64,000 nucleotides of DNA from Hyphomicrobiales bacterium (GTDB lineage: Bacteria > Pseudomonadota > Alphaproteobacteria > Rhizobiales > Rhizobiaceae), in NCBI GenBank assembly GCA_900472295.1, contig UCIA01000008.1, positions 9,640-73,639 on the forward strand, given 5' to 3'. The notes under the pieces are model-generated. The model saw nothing but the letters and a program-made list of their open reading frames with translations, ran no database searches and had not been told where the DNA came from. A program made the position numbers and the translations under genes. Positions within the stretch are counted from its first letter, which is position 1. Each line of letters opens with the position of its first letter. Positions 20,270-31,201 of this stretch are shown one piece after another.

Positions 20270-21862
20270 ATGCGAAATTTTGAGAAACCCACGCGCTCAG
20301 TCGTCGTCTCCCGCGAGGCCATGGCTGCAACCTCTCATCCCTCAGCAACCCTGACGGCGATCGAGATCATGGCAGCAGGCGGCAATGCCATGGATGCAGC
20401 CATCGCAGCCTGCGCGGTACAGTGTGTCGTCGAACCGGCCTCTACAGGCATCGGCGGCGATTGCTTTGCGCTTTTTTCGCAAAACGGATCAGACAAGGTC
20501 ATCGCCTACAATGGATCGGGCAGGACACCCTCGGCGCTGACCGTCGACTGGTTTCTTGATCGCGGCATGACGAAGGTAGAGCGCAACTCCCCCGGCTCGG
20601 TTACCGTACCCGGAGCAATCGATGCCTGGACTAGATTGCACACAGATCACGGTCATCTGCCCTTCGACAGCATCCTGGCCCCAGCCATCCGTTTTGCCGA
20701 GGAAGGCTACGCCATTTCGCCGCGTGTCCACAGAGACTGGGCGCTGGAAGAAGAACTTCTGGCCTGCGATATGACGGCCAGACGGATCTTCCTGCCAAGC
20801 GGTCGAGCGCCACGCGTCGGAGAGGTGCATCGCCAGCCGGAATTGGCGGCCACCCTGCGGCTTGTAGCCAGGCAGGGACGAGACGCATTTTACACCGGTC
20901 CTGTGGCCGAAGACATGGTCATGTATCTTCAAGGCATTGGAGGGTTGCACACGCTCGAAGATTTCGCCACGGCAAAGGGCGAATATGTAACCCCGATAAG
21001 CACCGAGTTTCGAGGCTATCAGGTGTATGAGTGCCCGCCAAACGGCCAGGGCGTCATAGCCCTGATGATCCTGAACATTCTTTCCCGCTTCGATGCCAAG
21101 GGTGATCCCCAATCCGCAGACAGGCTTCATTTGGAAATCGAGGCGACGCGCCTCGCTTACGCCGCGCGTGACCTGCTCGTCGCGGATCCGGACCATTCCC
21201 AAATCCCGGTGGACGATATGCTGTCTGACGCTTGGGCCGATCGCCTGGCCGGTATGATCGACCTGAAGCGCGCGCGCACGGATCTGCCCGCATTCGATCT
21301 GCCGCTGCACAGCGACACCGTCCACATCTCGGTCGTGGACAGGGACCGCAACGCTGTCAGCTTCATCAATTCGATTTTTGACAGCTTTGGCTCGGGCCTG
21401 GTTTCCCCCAAATCCGGCGTCGTTCTCCACAATCGCGGGGAAAGCTTTTCGCTACAGCCCGGGCATCCCAATGCAGTGGGGCCAAACAAGCGCCCTTTGC
21501 ACACCATTATCCCCGGCATGCTCGTCAAGAACGGTCGGACCGAAATGCCTTTCGGCGTGATGGGTGGCTATTACCAGGCGATGGGTCACGCCCACCTGCT
21601 TTCGAAAACGCTCGACTTTGGCATGGATCTCCAGGAGGCGATCGATCTGCCAAGGGTCGTTCCCGTCAGTGGTACGATGAACGTCCAGGCCGAACTCGGC
21701 CTCGACCGCACGACTGCAGCGGAACTTGGCCGACGCGGTTTCGAGATTATTCCTGCAATGGATCCGATCGGCGGCGCGCAGGCAGTCCGCATCGATTGGG
21801 CTAACGGGACGCTGCTCGGCGGGTCAGAGCCACGCAAGGACGGTTGTGCTCTCGGACTCTAG
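20270..21862 (+). CDS. gamma-glutamyltransferase-family Ntn hydrolase
   Basis: The 530-aa protein is a GGT-family Ntn-hydrolase proenzyme expected to self-cleave before a threonine; the candidate nucleophile is T350 in HSDTVHISVVD. Other family stretches are AGGNAMDAAIA, EPASTGIGGDCF, NSPGSVTVPG and VLHNRG. There is no signal peptide, so it should act in the cytoplasm on imported compounds, unlike the periplasmic GGT of E. coli. It is the last gene of the importer operon, 21 bp after the permease. Activity on gamma-glutamyl amides versus acyl side chains (acylase-like members) cannot be settled here. Confidence 0.87.
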   Translation: MRNFEKPTRSVVVSREAMAATSHPSATLTAIEIMAAGGNAMDAAIAACAVQCVVEPASTGIGGDCFALFSQNGSDKVIAYNGSGRTPSALTVDWFLDRGMTKVERNSPGSVTVPGAIDAWTRLHTDHGHLPFDSILAPAIRFAEEGYAISPRVHRDWALEEELLACDMTARRIFLPSGRAPRVGEVHRQPELAATLRLVARQGRDAFYTGPVAEDMVMYLQGIGGLHTLEDFATAKGEYVTPISTEFRGYQVYECPPNGQGVIALMILNILSRFDAKGDPQSADRLHLEIEATRLAYAARDLLVADPDHSQIPVDDMLSDAWADRLAGMIDLKRARTDLPAFDLPLHSDTVHISVVDRDRNAVSFINSIFDSFGSGLVSPKSGVVLHNRGESFSLQPGHPNAVGPNKRPLHTIIPGMLVKNGRTEMPFGVMGGYYQAMGHAHLLSKTLDFGMDLQEAIDLPRVVPVSGTMNVQAELGLDRTTAAELGRRGFEIIPAMDPIGGAQAVRIDWANGTLLGGSEPRKDGCALGL

Positions 21863-22024
21863 AGCGGCCCACGACTGGAGCGAATTCCAAGATGCTGAAG
21901 AACTTCCCATCGACACCTACATGATTGCAAAACCCTGACTGCCGGACCGAGCTGAAGCGTCGCTACTATGCGGGCGCTGCTCTACGATCCGATCAACATC
22001 GGCGGTGCCAGGTGAATCAAATCA

Positions 22025-22873
22025 TCAATAGCTGAAGCGATCCATGGTGTAATCCGGGTAGGCGTCCATCGTGTCGAACAGGTCGGTCAGGTCAGCGGTG
22101 TCCGCCAATATTCCAGACTGAACCAGCACTGTGGCCACGCCGGCAGCAAGTCCGCCGGCGATGTCGTGTTCGACGCTGTCGCCGACGCAGACCACGGTGC
22201 TGCGGTCAGGATTGCCTGCCAGCGCCAGCGCGGCGTCGAATATCGCAGGGTAAGGCTTGCCGATACGCGTGACGCTGCCACCGAGGTTCTCGTAGAGATC
22301 CGCCAGCCGCCCGGCGCCGAAGCGCGGCCCCACTGTCGTCAGCATGATCTTGTCCGGGTTGGTGCAGAAGCATGCCACCTGCCGCACTGCAGCCGGTGCA
22401 AGAAGCCTGCGATAGTGTTCAAGGTCGTAGCGGTCGCCCTCGCTGGCCGAAATCAGCACCAGCCCGGCATCGTCACCGTCCTTGGTCAATGTGAAGGGCA
22501 GACCTTCGATCGCCGAGCGGTCATCGTCACGGCTTATCAGCAGGCATTTCGTGTTTGGCTGCAGCCTTCCGGATGTTGCCATATCGTGGAAGAACTCCCA
22601 CGCCACCTCGCCGGAAGAGACAAAATGGTCCCAGCTTCCCGGTTCGAAGCCGAGCTTAAGCAGCCGGCTCTCGTTGGGACCCGCCCGCTTGCCGGAGTTC
22701 GAGATCAGCACAATGGTCTTGCCGGCGCGCTTCAGGGCCGACAGTGCTTCCACCGCGCCTGGGTAGGGGCTGGTGCCATCATGCAGCACGCCGAACTGAT
22801 CGAGCAGGAAAACATCGTAGCGCTCGGCCAGCGGCCCGATGCCGTTGAGGTGTTCGACCGGTTTCGCGCTCAT
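22025..22873 (-). CDS. HAD-superfamily hydrolase, subclass IIA
   Basis: The 282-aa protein fits the HAD-IIA group found beside sugar genes. Motif I is DQFGVLHDG, in which the usual second acid-base Asp is replaced, as in the DxWGVxHDG subfamily. Motif II is VLISNSGK and the acidic motif is [13 protein letters not shown]. It probably removes phosphate from a sugar or polyol phosphate. It overlaps the upstream FGGY kinase by four bases and is the last gene of the minus-strand arm. Confidence 0.82.
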   Translation of the reverse strand: MSAKPVEHLNGIGPLAERYDVFLLDQFGVLHDGTSPYPGAVEALSALKRAGKTIVLISNSGKRAGPNESRLLKLGFEPGSWDHFVSSGEVAWEFFHDMATSGRLQPNTKCLLISRDDDRSAIEGLPFTLTKDGDDAGLVLISASEGDRYDLEHYRRLLAPAAVRQVACFCTNPDKIMLTTVGPRFGAGRLADLYENLGGSVTRIGKPYPAIFDAALALAGNPDRSTVVCVGDSVEHDIAGGLAAGVATVLVQSGILADTADLTDLFDTMDAYPDYTMDRFSY

Positions 22874-24198
22874 AGAAGCCCCGCCGTGCTTGCGCCCGCC
22901 AGCGCCAACCGCGCCGTGCCGGCAGCCGCCTCGTCTGAAAGCGCCGGCAGGAATTCAACGCCCAGCCGGCGCTGCCGTATCGCCGTCCAGGCAGGATTTG
23001 CCGCACCGCCACCGACGCTTCTGACCGATGTCAGCGCAGGCGCTCCAAGTTCGACAAGCCTGTCATAGCCGAGCGCCTCGATCGCGGCGATACCCTCGAA
23101 CATTGCTTTCAGATAGTCGGCGTCGTTCTCCGGCCGTGGCGCAAGGCGCGGCGGCAGGGCAGGATCGGCGACCGGAAATCGCTCGCCTGTCGCGGGAAGC
23201 GGGTAATAGTCGAGGCCGGTTGCGGTCGTCGGGTCGATCGCGGCACTGAGCTCAATGATGCGCGGCAGCGAAAAATGCTGCGCCAGCACCTTGCCGCCGG
23301 AGTTCGACGCGCCGCCGGCCAGCCAGGCATCGCCCAGCCGGTGGCTGTAGATGCCGAAGCGTGGCGCCGAGATAGGCCGATCGGACAGGATCTTGATGGT
23401 CAACGACGACCCAAGCGCGGTGACGCCGTCGCCTATCGCCGCCGCCCCTGTCGCCAGGAACGAGGCGCAGCCATCCGTGGTACCGGCGACCACGGCCATT
23501 TCGCGCGACAAGCCGAACATATCGGCACTATCCACGGTGAGCCTGCCGACGACGTCGCCCGGCCTGACGACACCGGGCAGCAATTCCATGTGCATCCCGG
23601 TGGCAGCAATCCAACCCGGCCAGCAGCGCGCCTCGACATCGTAGCCGGTTTTCAAAGCATTGTTCTCGTCGCTGACAGCGAAGCGGCCGGAGAATTTTCC
23701 GGCGATCCAGTCGGCCTGATGCAGTACCGCGGCGGCGCCGGGCGTGCGCTGGAACCACAGCGCCTTGGCGAGGCCGGAGGTCGCACCCAGCGCAGCGCTC
23801 GTTGCTGGGGCTTCGCGGGCAATCGTGGCCAGAATGGCATTGTCGGCGACGGTATCGTTGTACATCAGCGGCTCGGCCAATGGCCGGCCAGTGCCGTCGA
23901 CCGGCAGCAATGTGCCCGAGGTGCCGTCGACGGCGATCGCCCTGACCGCAGTGCGATCGACGCCCGAAAGCAGTTCCGTCAGCGCTGCGCCAACCGCTGA
24001 CCACCACGCCGCGGGGTCGCGGGCATTCGGGCCAAAGCGCTCTAGCGAAACGGCCGAACGCGCGGCGATGGAAAAGTCCGGACGCATAGCAACCGCGCGC
24101 ACACCGGACGTGCCGATGTCGATGCCTACGGCAAGCGGCGTTTCTCCTTGCCTGACCACGATCTTTTCCGAAAACCGGTTTCCATGTTTCGGGGTCAT
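22870..24198 (-). CDS. FGGY-family carbohydrate kinase, ribulokinase-like clade
   Basis: The 442-aa kinase has the N-terminal phosphate loop [14 protein letters not shown] and a second-domain segment [18 protein letters not shown] holding the catalytic Asp. The [19 protein letters not shown] and PLMYND stretches resemble the SePSK/AtXK-1 group, where D-ribulose kinase activity is known; this match is from memory. It should phosphorylate a ketose or polyol. It lies between an aldolase gene (3-bp gap) and a HAD hydrolase gene (4-bp overlap). Confidence 0.84.
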   Translation of the reverse strand: MTPKHGNRFSEKIVVRQGETPLAVGIDIGTSGVRAVAMRPDFSIAARSAVSLERFGPNARDPAAWWSAVGAALTELLSGVDRTAVRAIAVDGTSGTLLPVDGTGRPLAEPLMYNDTVADNAILATIAREAPATSAALGATSGLAKALWFQRTPGAAAVLHQADWIAGKFSGRFAVSDENNALKTGYDVEARCWPGWIAATGMHMELLPGVVRPGDVVGRLTVDSADMFGLSREMAVVAGTTDGCASFLATGAAAIGDGVTALGSSLTIKILSDRPISAPRFGIYSHRLGDAWLAGGASNSGGKVLAQHFSLPRIIELSAAIDPTTATGLDYYPLPATGERFPVADPALPPRLAPRPENDADYLKAMFEGIAAIEALGYDRLVELGAPALTSVRSVGGGAANPAWTAIRQRRLGVEFLPALSDEAAAGTARLALAGASTAGLL

Positions 24199-24201
24199 GG
24201 T

Positions 24202-25245
24202 CTAGTTGCTGGCGGCATTGAGTTTCTGGCGATACTTCTCGGCGTCCCAGTTGATCAGTTCGTCATTCTCGGCGGCGGTGAGATAGTTCAGCTTCGCTGC
24301 AACATCGACCCGTGCCGTCACGTCGGCAAGACAGCGTTGCATGGCGTTGGCGCCGGCACTGGCATCGCCGCGCATCAGCACGCCCAGACCGGGAAACAGG
24401 ATCGCCATGGGCGCGGTGCCGCATCGCCCGGTGACGCCCGGCACGTCCTCACCGGGCTTCGCCAGCACCGAGCCCCGGCCGAGAAAGATGACGTGGTCCG
24501 GATAGAGGCTGCCCGCCGCCGCCATGCGGCAGCTTTCGGGATCGATCGCGACCGCATGCGCCTCGATATCCGCCGGCAATTTGTAGCCGCTGCTTCCAGC
24601 GAGTGCCGTCAACGCCGCAATATCCGCCTCCACGACCTGGCGCGCCGGCCGCGCCAGAAGCAGCGTGACACGGCGCAGCAGAATTTCGGCCTCGGCGACA
24701 GTCTCGGCCGCGACGACCAGGCCGTGATTGGCGAGGATCAGCACATCGACCCCGGGGCGAAGGCGCTCGGCGATGCCCTGGGCGAGCGGCAGGCCCGGTC
24801 TTCGATACGGAACATAGGCCCATTCAAGACCTTCGAGCCGCCTGGCGACCTCAGCCTCGCAATCGGCTTGAACCGCCAGCGAAATGGTGTCGACGCAATG
24901 GACATGCAGGACGACGCGTTGCGGCATCAGCGCGTGTACCGTGGTCTCGATCGAGGGACGCAGCTTGCGGGCATTGAGCGCTTCGATGGCGAAGATCTGC
25001 GGTTGCTCGGCGGCACTGTCGCGCTGTTCGACAGCCCTGAGCAGCGGCGCCATCGCCACCGGCACCATGATGTCATCGGTGACCGCATCCTTCAGCCAGG
25101 TGCCGGAGGCCTTGATCCATAGCGTGTCGCCCGATTTCAGCGAGGTGTTGCCGCCGGCCGCCTGGGTCAGATGCGGGCTGCGCCCGATGCTGGCGGAAAG
25201 CGACCGTAGAGCGGTCAGTTCCTGCGCATCCGCATAAGTCGCCAT
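24202..25245 (-). CDS. class II aldolase/adducin-family protein
   Basis: The 347-aa protein has the zinc-site histidines of class II aldolases (VVLHVHCVD and later LANHGLVVAAETV). The family fold covers roughly residues 10-230, and a C-terminal extension of about 100 residues ends NWDAEKYRQKLN. That tail resembles the aldolase half of rhizobial bifunctional aldolase/dehydrogenases, here without the dehydrogenase half. It should cleave a phosphoketose to dihydroxyacetone phosphate and an aldehyde. It is first in the minus-strand arm and divergent from the DeoR regulator. Confidence 0.82.
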   Translation of the reverse strand: MATYADAQELTALRSLSASIGRSPHLTQAAGGNTSLKSGDTLWIKASGTWLKDAVTDDIMVPVAMAPLLRAVEQRDSAAEQPQIFAIEALNARKLRPSIETTVHALMPQRVVLHVHCVDTISLAVQADCEAEVARRLEGLEWAYVPYRRPGLPLAQGIAERLRPGVDVLILANHGLVVAAETVAEAEILLRRVTLLLARPARQVVEADIAALTALAGSSGYKLPADIEAHAVAIDPESCRMAAAGSLYPDHVIFLGRGSVLAKPGEDVPGVTGRCGTAPMAILFPGLGVLMRGDASAGANAMQRCLADVTARVDVAAKLNYLTAAENDELINWDAEKYRQKLNAASN

Positions 25246-25447
25246 GGGCGCATCTCCTCCAGCAGCAGGCCGTGTGCTTCACGGCTTCGGATGCCCCGTC
25301 GTCGGAGCGAGTGTTGGCATTGGTATCGCAGACGCGAGTGACTTCCGTCAACAGTGATCTAATCTCATCACATCGCGCTTGCAATCTGACGAATGTTGAT
25401 TAAGTTGCACCAAATGCCATCGTAAAAATGGCTCCTGGGAGGGAAAA
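25246..25447. promoter_or_regulatory. divergent promoter region of the sugar locus
   Basis: This 202-bp AT-richer gap separates the aldolase gene (minus) from the DeoR-type regulator (plus) and should carry both promoters. A weak dyad, gtgat (25354-25358) and atcac (25367-25371), is a possible regulator site. The arms are only five bases, so this is tentative. Confidence 0.4.
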
Positions 25448-26230
25448 TTGAGCGACTCCGGCCGTCAGCGTCAGATCGTCGAGCTGTTGCGGGATCGCCC
25501 GTTCGCATCGGTGCGCGAACTGCAGGAGCAACTCGGCGTGTCGGCCGCGACGGTACGGCGCGATATCGACAAGATCGACGAGGCCGGTGACGCCCGAAAG
25601 GTCTATGGCGGCATCTCGGCGCTCGACGGCGCTTCGCAGGCAGGCATCGCCTATGCCAGGCCCTATGACGAGAACCGCGACCTCGCGGTCGAGGCCAAGC
25701 GGCAGATAGCCGCTGTTGCCGCGACCATGGTGCGCGACGGCGACGCCGTCATCGTGCATGGCGGCTCGACCTGCTTCCATCTCGGCGTCAAGCTCGCCGA
25801 GCGCAGCATCCGGCTCTACACCAACTCGATGCCGCTCGCGGCCTATCTGAGCGACCACGGCCATTGCAGCCTGACCGTTGCCGGCGGCGAGTTGCATCGG
25901 GAACCGGGCATCATCCATTCGCTGACCCAGGCGGTGCCCTTCTACGCGTCGAAGTTCTTTCTAGGCGCACAAGGCTTTGGCCAGGACGGCGTGCTGGAAT
26001 CGCATCCGCTGCTGGTCCGCTCCATCGTCGACCTCAGTCTCTGCGCCGATCAGATCGTGGTGCTGGCCGACAGCCGCAAACTGTCGATCCACGCCCGCAA
26101 TGTCGCGCTGCCCTTGTCGCGCATCGGCACGCTGGTGACCGATGACGGCCTGTCCGACGCCGATGCGCGCATGCTGGAGGATGCGGGCGTCATGGTGCGT
26201 ATCGCTTCCGCTTCGGGAGCCATCCCATGA
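25448..26230 (+). CDS. DeoR/GlpR-family sugar regulator
   Basis: The 260-aa repressor has an N-terminal DeoR helix-turn-helix (QRQIVELLRDRPFASVRELQ, then GVSAATVRRDIDKID) and a C-terminal sugar-phosphate-sensing domain (GDAVIVHGGSTCFHLG, ADSRK). The start is TTG at 25448, preceded by gggaggg; no suitable ATG exists before the DNA-binding domain. It overlaps the next kinase by four bases and likely represses both arms until a phosphorylated sugar is made. Confidence 0.88.
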   Translation: MSDSGRQRQIVELLRDRPFASVRELQEQLGVSAATVRRDIDKIDEAGDARKVYGGISALDGASQAGIAYARPYDENRDLAVEAKRQIAAVAATMVRDGDAVIVHGGSTCFHLGVKLAERSIRLYTNSMPLAAYLSDHGHCSLTVAGGELHREPGIIHSLTQAVPFYASKFFLGAQGFGQDGVLESHPLLVRSIVDLSLCADQIVVLADSRKLSIHARNVALPLSRIGTLVTDDGLSDADARMLEDAGVMVRIASASGAIP

Positions 26231-27606
26231 AGGTGGCCGTGCTCGACTTCGGCAAGACCAATTCGAAGCTGTTCGTCTTCGCTCAGGACGGCCGCATTCT
26301 CGACGAACGCCGGACCCGGCCGAACTGGATGCGCAAGGACGGCTTCAGCGTGCTCGACGAGGCAGCACTGCACGATTGGGCGGTCGGCGCCATAAGCGAG
26401 GCGGTCGACAGCCATGGCGTTGAAGGGGTGATGGTGTCGGGCCATGGCTGCACCTTCGCCCTGGTCGACGAGGCGGCGCTGACGCATCCGATCCTCGACT
26501 ACGAGCAGGAACCGCCGGCCGAGATTGCCGCGCGGATCGATCGCCGCATTCCGGATTTTGCCGAGACCTTCTCGCCACGGTTGCCGCTCGGCTTCAACTA
26601 CGGTCGCCACATGCTGTGGCTACAGGCGGTCCAACCCGGTGCCTTCACTGCCGCGAAATCGATCCTCGGCTATCCCCAATACTGGAGCTGGCGCCTGGGC
26701 GGCGGGGCGGTCTCGGAAGTATCCTATCTCGGCTGCCACTCGCATCTTTGGGCGCCGCGCAGGCGTGACTTCAGTTCGCTGGTCGATGCCGAGGGGTGGC
26801 GCGGCCGGATGCCGGCCTTCGCGCGCGCCGGCGCTGTCATCGGTGAACAACCGCTCGGCGAGGCGGCGCGGCCGACCGCCATCCACAACGGTGTCCATGA
26901 CAGCAACGCCGCGCTGCATGCCTATCGACGGCAAGAGCTTGGCCCGGTCACCGTGGTCTCGACCGGCACCTGGGTCGTCGTGCTCAATCCGGACTGCCCT
27001 CTCGACGCGCTCGATCGCCAGCGCGACATGCTGGTCAATGTCGATGTCGATGGCGGCCCGGTGCCGACCATCCGCTTCATGGGCGGGCGCGAATTCGCTG
27101 TCGTCAGCGCCGACTGGCAAGGCGTGATCGCCCCGGCCACAGTGCAACGGGTGATCGACGCCGGCATCATGGCGTTGCCAAGCTTCGCGCCGGGCGGGCC
27201 GCTGCCTGACCATCCCGGCGAATTGGTCGGGCGCATGCCCAACGCCGAGGAACGCGCAGCCGTGGCGCTGCTCTACGTGGCGCTGATGGTCGACCTTTGC
27301 CTCGACCTCATCCATTCGAACAACACGGTGATCGTCGATGGCGGGCTGAACGCCGGCGGCCTGCTCGCCGGGCTGCTGGCAGCACTGCGCCCCGGCCAGG
27401 CCTTCATGCAAGGCGCCACCCTGGAGGGCAGCGCCACCGGAGCGGCAGCGCTCGCCTTCGAGAGCGTCGGCCGCGAATTCGCCGCTGAGGCACCCGAGCC
27501 GGTGCATGCCTTGAGCTTCGCCGGGCTTGCCGGCTACCGCGACAGCTGGCGTGGCCTCGCCGCCGACCGGCGTGTCGACGGCGCGGCAGCAGGAGGCGCG
27601 CGGTGA
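26227..27606 (+). CDS. FGGY-family carbohydrate kinase, rhamnulokinase/fuculokinase-like
   Basis: The 459-aa kinase begins with the phosphate loop [16 protein letters not shown], has VSTGTWVV in the middle and [10 protein letters not shown] in the second domain. It is clearly distinct from the other FGGY kinase of this locus and nearer to the rhamnulose/fuculose kinase side of the family. It is translationally coupled to the regulator upstream (ATGA) and to the ABC ATPase downstream (4-bp overlap). Its sugar is unknown. Confidence 0.83.
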   Translation: MKVAVLDFGKTNSKLFVFAQDGRILDERRTRPNWMRKDGFSVLDEAALHDWAVGAISEAVDSHGVEGVMVSGHGCTFALVDEAALTHPILDYEQEPPAEIAARIDRRIPDFAETFSPRLPLGFNYGRHMLWLQAVQPGAFTAAKSILGYPQYWSWRLGGGAVSEVSYLGCHSHLWAPRRRDFSSLVDAEGWRGRMPAFARAGAVIGEQPLGEAARPTAIHNGVHDSNAALHAYRRQELGPVTVVSTGTWVVVLNPDCPLDALDRQRDMLVNVDVDGGPVPTIRFMGGREFAVVSADWQGVIAPATVQRVIDAGIMALPSFAPGGPLPDHPGELVGRMPNAEERAAVALLYVALMVDLCLDLIHSNNTVIVDGGLNAGGLLAGLLAALRPGQAFMQGATLEGSATGAAALAFESVGREFAAEAPEPVHALSFAGLAGYRDSWRGLAADRRVDGAAAGGAR

Positions 27607-29147
27607 TCGCCGCCGTCCAGGCTGAGGTGGCGCGCCAGCCGGTGCTGGAAATGCGCCACATCTCGAAGACGTTCGGTCCGATCCGCGCTTTGCACGATGT
27701 GTCGCTGACCGTTCACGCCGGCGAAGTCCACGCGCTGATGGGCGAAAACGGCGCTGGCAAATCGACTTTGATGAAGGTGCTGTCCGGCGCCTATCGGCCA
27801 GATGCCGGCGGCGAGATCCTGATCGACGGCGTGGCGGCCGCTACCGGCGATCCGGTCAAGGCGCGCGCACACGGCATTGCGGTCATCTATCAGGAACTGT
27901 CGCTGGCGCCCAACCTGACGGTGGCGCAGAACATCTTCCTCGGCAATGAGCCGAGGCGGTTCGGCATCGTTGACCGCGACCAGTGCAATCGGCGTTCAAA
28001 CGAGATCATCGCGCGGCTCGGCGTCTCCTTCACGGCACGTGCCCGGGTTTCCAGCCTGTCGCTCGGCGAACGTCAGCTGGTCGAAATCGCCCGCGCGCTA
28101 TCGACCAGCGCGCGCATCATCGTCATGGACGAGCCGACGACGTCGCTGACCTCGCGCGAGACCGACCGGCTGTTCGAGGTCATCGCGACGCTGAAGTCGC
28201 AAGGCATCGCCATCATCTACATCAGCCACCGCATGGAAGAGGTCTACCAGCTTGCCGATCGCGTCAGCGTGCTGCGCGACAGCGGCTATGTCGGCACGCT
28301 CGAGCGCGACGAGCTGAACGCCTCGCGCCTGGTCTCGATGATGGTCGGCCGCGATCTGTCTGCCTTCTACAAGAAGGATCACCGCCCGCCGGACAGCAAG
28401 CGCGCGGTAGCACTCTCGGTGCGCGGCATGTCTGACGGCAACCTCCTGAAGAACTGCTCCTTCGACCTGCACAAGGGCGAGGTGCTGGCGCTCGCCGGCC
28501 TGGTCGGCTCGGGCCGCACCGAGCTTGCCCGGCTGATCTTCGGCGCCGACCGGCGCACATCAGGCACACTGGAACTCGATGGCAAGCCGGTATCCGTCGG
28601 CTCGCCAAGCGAGGCGCTGGCTGCCGGCATCACCTATCTTACCGAGGACCGCAAGGAACTCGGCCTGTTCCTCGACATGTCGATCTCCGACAACATCAGC
28701 ATGGGCGTGCTGGCCAGGGATGCGCGGGCCGGCGGCTTGCGCGATTTCAAAGCCGCCGAGAGGCGCGCCGCCAAGGCTGTCTCCGAGCTCTCCATCCGCA
28801 CCAGATCGGTGCAGGCCAATGCCGGCTCGCTGTCGGGCGGCAACCAGCAGAAGGTATTGCTTGCCCGCCTGCTGGAGACCGAGCCGCAAGTGGTCATCCT
28901 CGACGAACCGACCCGCGGCGTCGATGTCGGAGCAAAGTCGGAAATCTATCGGTTGATCGATAACCTTGCCCAAAAGGGCATCGCCATCCTGATGATCTCG
29001 AGCGAATTGCCGGAGGTGATCGGCGTCGCCGACCGCGTGCTGGTGATGCGCGACGGCGCCATATCGGGCGAGGTGACGGCATCCGAAGGCAAGCCGCTCA
29101 GCCAGGAGACGATCATGGAACTTGCAACGGGAGCAGCCAAGCGATGA
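27603..29147 (+). CDS. sugar ABC importer ATPase, RbsA type
   Basis: The 514-aa protein has two fused ABC domains. The first has Walker [10 protein letters not shown], signature LSLGERQ and Walker B IIVMDEPT. The second has a degenerate Walker A (GLVGSGRTE), signature LSGGNQQK and [14 protein letters not shown]. This is the usual layout of ribose/xylose/galactose importers (carbohydrate uptake transporter 2 family). It powers the permease encoded next, with which it overlaps by four bases. Confidence 0.93.
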   Translation: MIAAVQAEVARQPVLEMRHISKTFGPIRALHDVSLTVHAGEVHALMGENGAGKSTLMKVLSGAYRPDAGGEILIDGVAAATGDPVKARAHGIAVIYQELSLAPNLTVAQNIFLGNEPRRFGIVDRDQCNRRSNEIIARLGVSFTARARVSSLSLGERQLVEIARALSTSARIIVMDEPTTSLTSRETDRLFEVIATLKSQGIAIIYISHRMEEVYQLADRVSVLRDSGYVGTLERDELNASRLVSMMVGRDLSAFYKKDHRPPDSKRAVALSVRGMSDGNLLKNCSFDLHKGEVLALAGLVGSGRTELARLIFGADRRTSGTLELDGKPVSVGSPSEALAAGITYLTEDRKELGLFLDMSISDNISMGVLARDARAGGLRDFKAAERRAAKAVSELSIRTRSVQANAGSLSGGNQQKVLLARLLETEPQVVILDEPTRGVDVGAKSEIYRLIDNLAQKGIAILMISSELPEVIGVADRVLVMRDGAISGEVTASEGKPLSQETIMELATGAAKR

Positions 29148-30121
29148 CCGACAACTCGAGCGGCCAGGCAACCGGCCGGCGGTTGCGCACCGCCTTCGCC
29201 GCCCTTGGCATGCTGCCGGTGCTGATCCTGCTGGCGGCCGGCTTCCAGTTCATGAACCCGCGCTTCCTGACCGAGACCAATCTCTTGATCGTCACGCAGC
29301 AGTCGTCGATCAACATCGTGCTGGCGGCCGGCATGACCTTCGTCATCCTGACCGGCGGCATCGACCTGTCCGTCGGCGCCATCCTCGCCGCCTCGGCGAT
29401 GGTGGCGGTGATGGTGTCGCTGGTCCCGGATTGGGGCCTGCTCGGCGTGCCGGCGGCCATTCTTGTCGGGCTCGGCTTCGGCGCCATCAACGGGGTGCTC
29501 GTCGCCTATATCAAGCTGCCGCCCTTCATCGTCACGCTGGGTTCGTTGACAGCCGTGCGCGGCGTCGCCCGTCTGCTCGGCCAGGACACGACGGTGTTCA
29601 ACTCCGACTTGCCGTTCGACTTCATCGGCAACGGTTCGCTGTTCGGCATTCCGTGGCTGGTGATAATCGCGCTGTCGGTGGTGGTGCTTTCCTGGCTGGT
29701 GCTCAAGCGCACCGTGCTCGGCACCTGGATCTATGCCGTCGGCGGCAATGCCGAAGCAGCGCGGCTGACCGGCATCAAGGTGCCGCTGGTGCTGCTCTTC
29801 GTCTATGGCGTTTCGGGCATGCTGGCCGGTCTTGGCGGCGCCATGTCGGCGGCCCGGCTCTATGCGGCCAATGGGCTGCAGCTCGGGCAGTCCTACGAAC
29901 TCGACGCCATTGCAGCGGTCATCCTCGGCGGCACCAGCTTCGTCGGCGGCGTCGGCTCGATATGGGGCACGCTGATCGGCGGACTGATTATCGCGGTGCT
30001 CTCCAACGGGCTCATCTTGGCCGGTGTCTCGGACATCTGGCAGTACATCATCAAGGGATTGGTCATCATCGTGGCAGTCGCCCTCGACCGCTACAGGCTC
30101 CAGGCAGGAGCAAGAACGTGA
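29144..30121 (+). CDS. sugar ABC importer permease, RbsC type
   Basis: This 325-aa membrane protein of the RbsC/XylH/BPD_transp_2 family has about eight to ten hydrophobic helices. The conserved segments [14 protein letters not shown] and [15 protein letters not shown] are present. Only one permease gene is found, so it should form a homodimer, unlike the rhizobial rhamnose importer with two permeases. Confidence 0.93.
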   Translation: MTDNSSGQATGRRLRTAFAALGMLPVLILLAAGFQFMNPRFLTETNLLIVTQQSSINIVLAAGMTFVILTGGIDLSVGAILAASAMVAVMVSLVPDWGLLGVPAAILVGLGFGAINGVLVAYIKLPPFIVTLGSLTAVRGVARLLGQDTTVFNSDLPFDFIGNGSLFGIPWLVIIALSVVVLSWLVLKRTVLGTWIYAVGGNAEAARLTGIKVPLVLLFVYGVSGMLAGLGGAMSAARLYAANGLQLGQSYELDAIAAVILGGTSFVGGVGSIWGTLIGGLIIAVLSNGLILAGVSDIWQYIIKGLVIIVAVALDRYRLQAGART

Positions 30122-30197
30122 TTGACCTTAGTCGCCGGCGTAAACGACCGGTTTGTGTAACGCACCGTGAGAGGCGCGGGGCAATCGGAGGAAAGCA

Positions 30198-31136
30198 ATG
30201 AAGACCATCGCTAAACTGCTCTGCGGCGTCGCGCTCGCGGCCGTCGCCATCGCACCTGCATCGGCCAAGGACCTCAACAAGGTCGGCATCTCGGTCGGCC
30301 TGCTCGGCAATCCCTTCTTCGTCGCCACCATCAAGGGCATCGAGGACGCGGCCAAGAAGATCAACCCGAACGTCGAGGTGACGTCGGTGTCGGCCGACTA
30401 CGACCTCAACAAGCAGGTCTCCCAGGTCGATTCCTTCATCGCCGCCGGGGTTGACGTGATCATGCTCAATGCGGTCGATGCCAAGGCGATCGGCCCGGCG
30501 GTTAAGAAGGCACAGGCGGCGGGCATCATCGTTGCCGCGTTCGACGTTTCGGCGCCGGGCGCCGACGTCACCGTGATGACCAACAACGTCAAGGCCGGCG
30601 AAGAGGCCTGCCAGTATCTGGTCGACCACACCGGCGGCAAGGGCGACTACGTCATCCTCAACGGCCCGGCATCGTCGTCGATCCTGGAGCGGGTGAAGGG
30701 CTGCAAGGACGTGCTTGCGAAGCATCCCGACATCAAGATCCTTTCCGACGACCAGAATGCCGAAGGCTCGCGCGACGGCGGCCTGAAAGTATTCCAGTCG
30801 CTGCTTACCCGCTTCGACAAGATCGATGCGGTGTTTGCCATCAACGATCCGACCGCCATCGGTGCCCAGCTTGCGGCCAAGCAGCTCAACCGTTCGGAGT
30901 TCATCTTCACCGCGGTCGACGGCGCGCCTGACATCGAGAAGGAACTCGCTTCCGGCACGTCGATGATCAAGGCCTCGGCCTCGCAGGATCCGTACGTGAT
31001 GGCTGGCCAGTCGCTGACGATGGCAGCTGAACTGCTTGCCGGCAAGAAGCCGGCGGAGCCGACCGTGCTGCTCGATCCGAAGCTGATCACGGCCGAGAAC
31101 CTGAAGGATTACAAGGGCTGGACCGCAGCCCGCTAA
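30198..31136 (+). CDS. sugar ABC periplasmic binding protein, RbsB type
   Basis: The 312-aa protein has a Sec signal (LLCGVALAAVAIAPASA, cut before KD) and a Peripla_BP_4-type fold with IGISV-like start, DVIMLNAVDAKAIGPAV and VFAINDPTAIGAQ. It delivers a mono- or disaccharide or polyol to the importer. A ggagga ribosome site 6 nt upstream and a stable hairpin downstream fit the higher expression normal for binding proteins. Confidence 0.92.
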   Translation: MKTIAKLLCGVALAAVAIAPASAKDLNKVGISVGLLGNPFFVATIKGIEDAAKKINPNVEVTSVSADYDLNKQVSQVDSFIAAGVDVIMLNAVDAKAIGPAVKKAQAAGIIVAAFDVSAPGADVTVMTNNVKAGEEACQYLVDHTGGKGDYVILNGPASSSILERVKGCKDVLAKHPDIKILSDDQNAEGSRDGGLKVFQSLLTRFDKIDAVFAINDPTAIGAQLAAKQLNRSEFIFTAVDGAPDIEKELASGTSMIKASASQDPYVMAGQSLTMAAELLAGKKPAEPTVLLDPKLITAENLKDYKGWTAAR

Positions 31137-31149
31137 GCCTCCCAAGGCC

Positions 31150-31177
31150 GATGCGGCCGGGGCAACCCGGCCGCATC
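31150..31177 (+). other. intercistronic mRNA hairpin after the binding-protein gene
   Basis: gatgcggccggg (31150-31161) and cccggccgcatc (31166-31177) pair perfectly around gcaa. There is no T tract. It lies between the binding-protein stop and the epimerase ribosome site. Such hairpins usually protect the upstream message from 3' decay or attenuate the downstream gene. Confidence 0.65.
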
Positions 31178-31201
31178 TCAATTCAGAAACGGGAGACGAT
31201 C

